DNA of 15,740 bases, taken from assembly GCA_964443875.1 (NCBI GenBank), contig CAYUET010000050.1:1-15740 (forward strand). The letters are read 5' to 3'. The stretch comes from CAYUET01 sp964443875. GTDB taxonomy: Bacteria; Auribacterota; JAFGBW01. Under the pieces are notes generated by a model. That model did no database searches, was not told the DNA's origin, and saw only the letters and a list, made by a program, of their open reading frames with translations. The position numbers and the translations under genes are program-made. Shown here piece by piece: positions 12,805 to 15,740 of the stretch (its first letter is position 1; each line of letters starts with the position of its first letter).

Positions 12805-14103
12805 ATGCCGAGCATTCATTATTTTTATCTTTTGATTTCCCTGGTGCCGGGGCTTGCCCTCTGGAGTTATTGTGTGCGGAAAAAACAGAAAATCTCTGTC
12901 AGACGCATGGTGCTGTATGCCTTCTGCTGCGGACTCGGCTTGCGTTTGTTCGTGGTCTGGGTTGTCCCTCCGTTTGAAGCTCCGGATGAGCGCGCCCATT
13001 GGGCGTATGTCCGGTATCTTTGCGAATATCATTCCCTTCCTGTTCAGACCCAGACAGAAGGGCCTTTAAACGAGGAGTATGAATATCATCAGCCTTTGCT
13101 TTATTATCTTATCCTGGCCCTTTTCTGCAAGGTATTGAATTTTTCCGGACTCAGCGGGGAGGCTCTTCTTTATTGTTCAAGGCTGTTTACAGTGGGACTG
13201 TGGGCTCTGGGGGCCTGGATTTTATACCGTTTTCTGGAAGGATCAAATTTTTTAAACTCCTTTCTCGCACTCACCGCTTTTCTCTTTTATACGCTTCTGC
13301 CCTCTTATGTTTTATTGTCCGGCATGGTGACCAATGACAGTTTTCTTGCCTTCTGGGGCGTGGTGATTCTTTACCTTCTTAAGTCCTGCCCCCGGAGTAT
13401 TCCGCGCCTTCTGGGTCTTGGGGTTTGTTTGGGGCTTGCCTTTTTAACCAAGATTTCAGGGGTGTTTCTGGTGATGATGTGTATTCTTTTTATCCTTGCC
13501 GATTCCTTTGCGAAAAGGTCTGTGAAAAGCGCCTTCAGGGAAGTCTCTGTCATGCTGGTTCCTTTTTTATTTCTGGCCCTGCCTCACCTGATCCGCAACC
13601 AGCTTCTGTATTCCAATATGACGGGCCTCAATGCCGCCATGAATCCCCTTGCCCTCACGGGAGAAAACAGTTTTTTCATGGCCCTGAGCTCCATTCAGTC
13701 TTCTTTCTGGGCCACGGCAGGAAGGTATAATCAGATCAGTTTTTATTACCCGGCTCCGGGAGTGATTTTTTCCTATCTCGCGCTCTGGGGCCTTATCAGG
13801 GATTATTTCTGTAAAAGGAGTCCTTTAATCATTTTGATCCGGAATCCCCTGGGGTTTGCCTTTATAGAAAGTTTTCTTCTTTTGTTTCTTGTGGATTTTT
13901 TTTACGGATACTTTCTGCAGGAAGGACAGGGGCGATTTCTCTTTCATTTTCTGGTTCCTGCAGCTCTTCTTTTTGCTTCTGGACTTCAGAATCTTCTGGA
14001 AATCAGGGAAAATGCAAAGACCCTGCTTCACTGGGCTTTTTTCTTCATCACCTATGCGTCCGGCTTCGTCATCTATGCGGGGATAACTTTTCATTATGTT
14101 TAG
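12805..14103 (+). CDS. Polytopic GT-C-type glycosyltransferase (DUF2142/PMT-like)
   Basis: 432 residues with about ten hydrophobic helices. After the first two helices comes the loop VVPPFEAPDERAHWAYVRYL (residues 53-72), whose Asp61-Glu62 sits where GT-C enzymes (ArnT, PMT, DUF2142 families) keep the catalytic acid pair, followed by EYHQPLLYY (93-101), a common second loop motif. Such enzymes transfer sugars from polyprenyl-phosphate donors to lipid, glycan or protein acceptors on the outer face of the inner membrane; donor and acceptor here are unknown. TNDSFLAFWGVVILYLLK and FLTKISGVFLV are also typical of the superfamily. No ribosome site precedes the ATG, but the first helix starts at residue 5, so the start is credible. 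The gene stands alone, divergent from rubrerythrin. Confidence 0.75.
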   Translation: MPSIHYFYLLISLVPGLALWSYCVRKKQKISVRRMVLYAFCCGLGLRLFVVWVVPPFEAPDERAHWAYVRYLCEYHSLPVQTQTEGPLNEEYEYHQPLLYYLILALFCKVLNFSGLSGEALLYCSRLFTVGLWALGAWILYRFLEGSNFLNSFLALTAFLFYTLLPSYVLLSGMVTNDSFLAFWGVVILYLLKSCPRSIPRLLGLGVCLGLAFLTKISGVFLVMMCILFILADSFAKRSVKSAFREVSVMLVPFLFLALPHLIRNQLLYSNMTGLNAAMNPLALTGENSFFMALSSIQSSFWATAGRYNQISFYYPAPGVIFSYLALWGLIRDYFCKRSPLIILIRNPLGFAFIESFLLLFLVDFFYGYFLQEGQGRFLFHFLVPAALLFASGLQNLLEIRENAKTLLHWAFFFITYASGFVIYAGITFHYV

Positions 14104-14130
14104 ATCCGTGGTGAATGGATGCGGGCAGGG

Positions 14131-14165
14131 CAAAAAAAATCCTGCCGGCAGAGACCGGCAGGATT
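14131..14165 (-). terminator. Rho-independent terminator of the duplicated-TPR gene
   Basis: AATCCTGCCGG (14138-14148) pairs perfectly with CCGGCAGGATT (14155-14165) around a six-base loop. On the minus strand the stem is followed by a run of T (complement of A at 14132-14139), giving a textbook terminator 27 bases after the stop at 14192. On the plus strand there is no U-run, so it serves the glycosyltransferase gene poorly. Confidence 0.9.
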
Positions 14166-14191
14166 GAAAATAAACATAAACAGGAGGGAAA

Positions 14192-15061
14192 TTATTTTCC
14201 CATTTCTGCGCCGTGTTCAGCCAGGAGTTTATTCAGTTTTCCTCTGGAGGCGACAGCCGGTTTCCAGAACCATCCTCTTGGATCCCAGCACTGGGAATAC
14301 CCGTATTTATCGATGATCGTCTGATAGCTTTCGCTGGCCTTTGTCCAGTCACCATTTTTCATATAGGTTTCACCCAGGATAAAATAGGCGGTTCCAACAT
14401 CATTAAGCGCCCAGTAGTTGAAGGCCTGGTCTTTTGAGGCATAAGTGGTAAGAGTGGCCTGCTGTTTGTCCGCTTCAGCCCCGTAAAGAGCGATACATTT
14501 CTGGGCATAGATCAGGGCATGAGGGATATTGTTCCCGCTTAAAGATTCCCAGCCTTTTCTAAGAAGGGTTTCAGAGGTGTAGTCCTCAAAGTCAATTCCG
14601 CTGTCGATTCCGACAAGAAGGTCTTTGGAGGCATCGGCAATTTTCCAAAAGGAATTGTTGTTTGGATCAAAGCATTGGGCAAAGGAATAATCCTTGCTGA
14701 TCATTTCACAGGTTTTTTTTGCCTCATCAATTTTTCCCTGAAGGGAAAAGGCCTTGGCTTTGATAAAAAGACAGGTTCCCACATCGTTGAGAGCCCAATA
14801 CTGGGAGGCGATTTCAGTCTTGGCAAAATCCTTGAGGGAGGCCTGCTGTTTCGCGGCTTCCTTGGAATACAGGGCGAGGCATTTTTCAACATAGGCATCC
14901 AGGGCGGCCCATTCCTTGATGTTCAGGGCATTCCAGGCTTTTGAGGCCAATGTCGATGATTTTAGGTCCCCGAAGTCATAACCGTAGGTGCTGAGACTGA
15001 GAAGAGGGACTATTAAAAGAATTGAATAGAAGAATTTTTTGCAGTTTAGAACTTTTGACAT
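14192..15061 (-). CDS. Exported protein made of a tandemly duplicated TPR-like module
   Basis: 289 residues from the ATG at 15061, chosen because AAAGGA lies six bases upstream; an ATG five codons earlier (15076) lacks a ribosome site. A signal peptide (NCKKFFYSILLIVPLLSLSTYG) precedes two related modules. Numbered from the 15076 ATG they span about 34-154 and 162-282. Each has an ASKAWNAL/LRKGWESL start, EKCLALYSKEA/QKCIALYGAEA, an identical YWALNDVGT (93-101 and 221-229, offset 128), a TPR-like helix pair, and a KDYSFAQCFDP/DKYGYSQCWDP end followed by FWK. The modules are helical and TPR-like, probably for protein or glycan binding in the periplasm; similar proteins are often left as TPR proteins. 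No catalytic residues are recognised. It has its own promoter and terminator, so it is a single-gene unit. Confidence 0.75.
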   Translation of the reverse strand: MSKVLNCKKFFYSILLIVPLLSLSTYGYDFGDLKSSTLASKAWNALNIKEWAALDAYVEKCLALYSKEAAKQQASLKDFAKTEIASQYWALNDVGTCLFIKAKAFSLQGKIDEAKKTCEMISKDYSFAQCFDPNNNSFWKIADASKDLLVGIDSGIDFEDYTSETLLRKGWESLSGNNIPHALIYAQKCIALYGAEADKQQATLTTYASKDQAFNYWALNDVGTAYFILGETYMKNGDWTKASESYQTIIDKYGYSQCWDPRGWFWKPAVASRGKLNKLLAEHGAEMGK

Positions 15062-15259
15062 AGAAATTCCTTTCATTGATTAAGTTGAAAATTAAAATTA
15101 TTAAATATCAAATTATATGCCAATATTTATTTTTTAGTGAATACCTTATAATTTCAGGCTTGAAAAGGATAATGTTTTATAAAAAACAAAGAATGAAAGA
15201 TGAAAAATGCAACATGAATCCTTATATTGCATGAAAAAGATACAGAAAATGTTGAAAAG
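15062..15259. other. AT-rich intergenic region
   Basis: It contains the promoter of the leftward gene. Beyond it nothing certain is seen: a plus-strand 20-codon frame beginning at the ATG after AAAAGGATA (about 15174), and a six-base inverted repeat ATGCAA (15207-15212) / TTGCAT (15227-15232). No terminator for the barrel gene is obvious. Confidence 0.4.
15112..15141 (-). promoter_or_regulatory. Promoter of the duplicated-TPR gene
   Basis: On the minus strand TTCACT (15136-15141) and a perfect TATAAT (15112-15117) are 18 bases apart. Predicted transcription starts near 15105, about 45 bases before the ATG at 15061. The surrounding 15077-15200 is strongly AT-rich. Confidence 0.6.
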
Positions 15260-15740
15260 TCAGTATTTTAAAGAGAGTCCCATTTTAAAGAGAGGGTGGT
15301 AAGAGGCTGTGTTGTCTTTTTCACTGTCTGACAGGGAAATGGATTCGAGTTTTTCAAAAAAATTCCTGTTTTCAGACAGAGAAGAATTTTCGGAAACCTG
15401 ATCTCTTATTTCTGAATAGTGGAGGATTCCAAAATCAAGAAAAAAGAAGGAATCCAGCCTCTTATTCAGATAGTTTGCAAAACCGAATCCAAGATAGGGC
15501 TCGTTTTTGTTCATATCAAAATTCAGGGGCTGGTCAGAGGCTTCGTTCCGGGCACTCCATGAAAATAAACTCATGGAACGAGGCACATCATATTCAGATA
15601 CGGGATTGAGATCCCGGTCTTCGGCCTGGACAGCGCCCATGCTGAGATAAAAATTACCTTCAAATAAATGCCAGTTCAGAAGAGCTGAAAAAGGGGAAAA
15701 AGAACGCATGGAATCCCTGCTGTCATCCGGGGATTCTGAA
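15260..15740 (-). CDS. 3' part of an outer-membrane beta-barrel protein (5' end outside the window)
   Basis: The frame is open to the right edge: codons before the ATG at 15709 contain no stop, so that ATG is probably internal. 159 residues are visible. Alternating strand-like segments fit a small barrel: SALLNWHLFEGNFYLSMGAV, PYLGFGFANYLNKRLDSFFF, LDFGILHYSEI, a Ser/Glu-rich helix or loop (SENSSLSENRNFFEKLESI), and a last strand FKMGLSLKY ending in an aromatic residue, the usual signal for barrel assembly. The layout (strand, PYLGxG, xDxGxLxxG-like, acidic helix, xLGLSxxF/Y end) recalls a common proteobacterial outer-membrane barrel family of unknown substrate. The 3' end lies in a 17-base imperfect tandem repeat (CTCTCTTTAAAAT twice). 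Confidence 0.65.
   Translation of the reverse strand, partial: SESPDDSRDSMRSFSPFSALLNWHLFEGNFYLSMGAVQAEDRDLNPVSEYDVPRSMSLFSWSARNEASDQPLNFDMNKNEPYLGFGFANYLNKRLDSFFFLDFGILHYSEIRDQVSENSSLSENRNFFEKLESISLSDSEKDNTASYHPLFKMGLSLKY

Noticed and set aside
15264..15295. Two direct copies of ATTTTAAAGAGAG, 17 bases apart.
   Set aside because: Only two copies, and they lie in the 3' end of the barrel gene, where the current frame gives a proper aromatic-ending last strand. Not a CRISPR or mobile-element repeat.

Overview
The window reads as part of a chromosomal contig from an uncultured, Gram-negative (diderm), probably anaerobic bacterium. The diderm reading rests on a beta-barrel-like outer-membrane protein with an aromatic C-terminus, several signal peptides, and a ZnuABC importer with a periplasmic binding protein. 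Rubrerythrin fits an anaerobe or microaerophile. A run of 10 N (7639-7648) marks a draft or metagenome assembly. The lineage cannot be fixed from sequence alone: domain styles suggest a deltaproteobacterial or candidate-phylum relative. There are no tRNA or rRNA genes, CRISPR arrays or recognisable insertion sequences.

Left part (1-2815): the 3' end of a large secreted, multi-domain surface protein is followed by an AT-rich stretch. That stretch holds an exported ankyrin-repeat protein and, directly after it in the -1 frame, a membrane/zinc-ribbon protein with no usable start codon for its first half. The two frames meet at an A10 tract containing the dnaX-type slippery heptamer A AAA AAG, so this is either one frameshifted gene or a broken one. 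Non-gene sequence with a possible coding remnant follows.

Centre (2816-9169): a compact znuA-znuC-znuB operon runs leftward. Divergent from it, behind a good sigma70-type promoter, is a soluble hybrid histidine kinase interrupted by the assembly gap. Converging on the kinase is a two-gene unit: a small Cys-rich protein translationally coupled to a TrmH/SpoU RNA 2'-O-methyltransferase.

Right part (9322-15740): an exonuclease VII small subunit with a long charged tail; a small four-Cys protein; and a leftward pair made of an exported TPR + GspG-like + GspC/PilP-like fusion protein and a MoxR AAA+ ATPase. Then come rubrerythrin with a perfect 7-1-7 Fur/PerR-type palindrome in its promoter region and a strong terminator hairpin, a GT-C/DUF2142-like membrane glycosyltransferase preceded by a tiny leader ORF, an exported protein built from a tandemly duplicated TPR-like module with its own promoter and terminator, and the 3' part of an outer-membrane beta-barrel gene running off the right edge.

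Most of this is ordinary housekeeping and envelope content. The items most worth following up are the ankyrin/zinc-ribbon frame junction, the TPR-GspG-GspC fusion paired with MoxR, the rubrerythrin operator, and the hybrid kinase with a duplicated N-terminal sensory fold and a gap-damaged pseudo-receiver.
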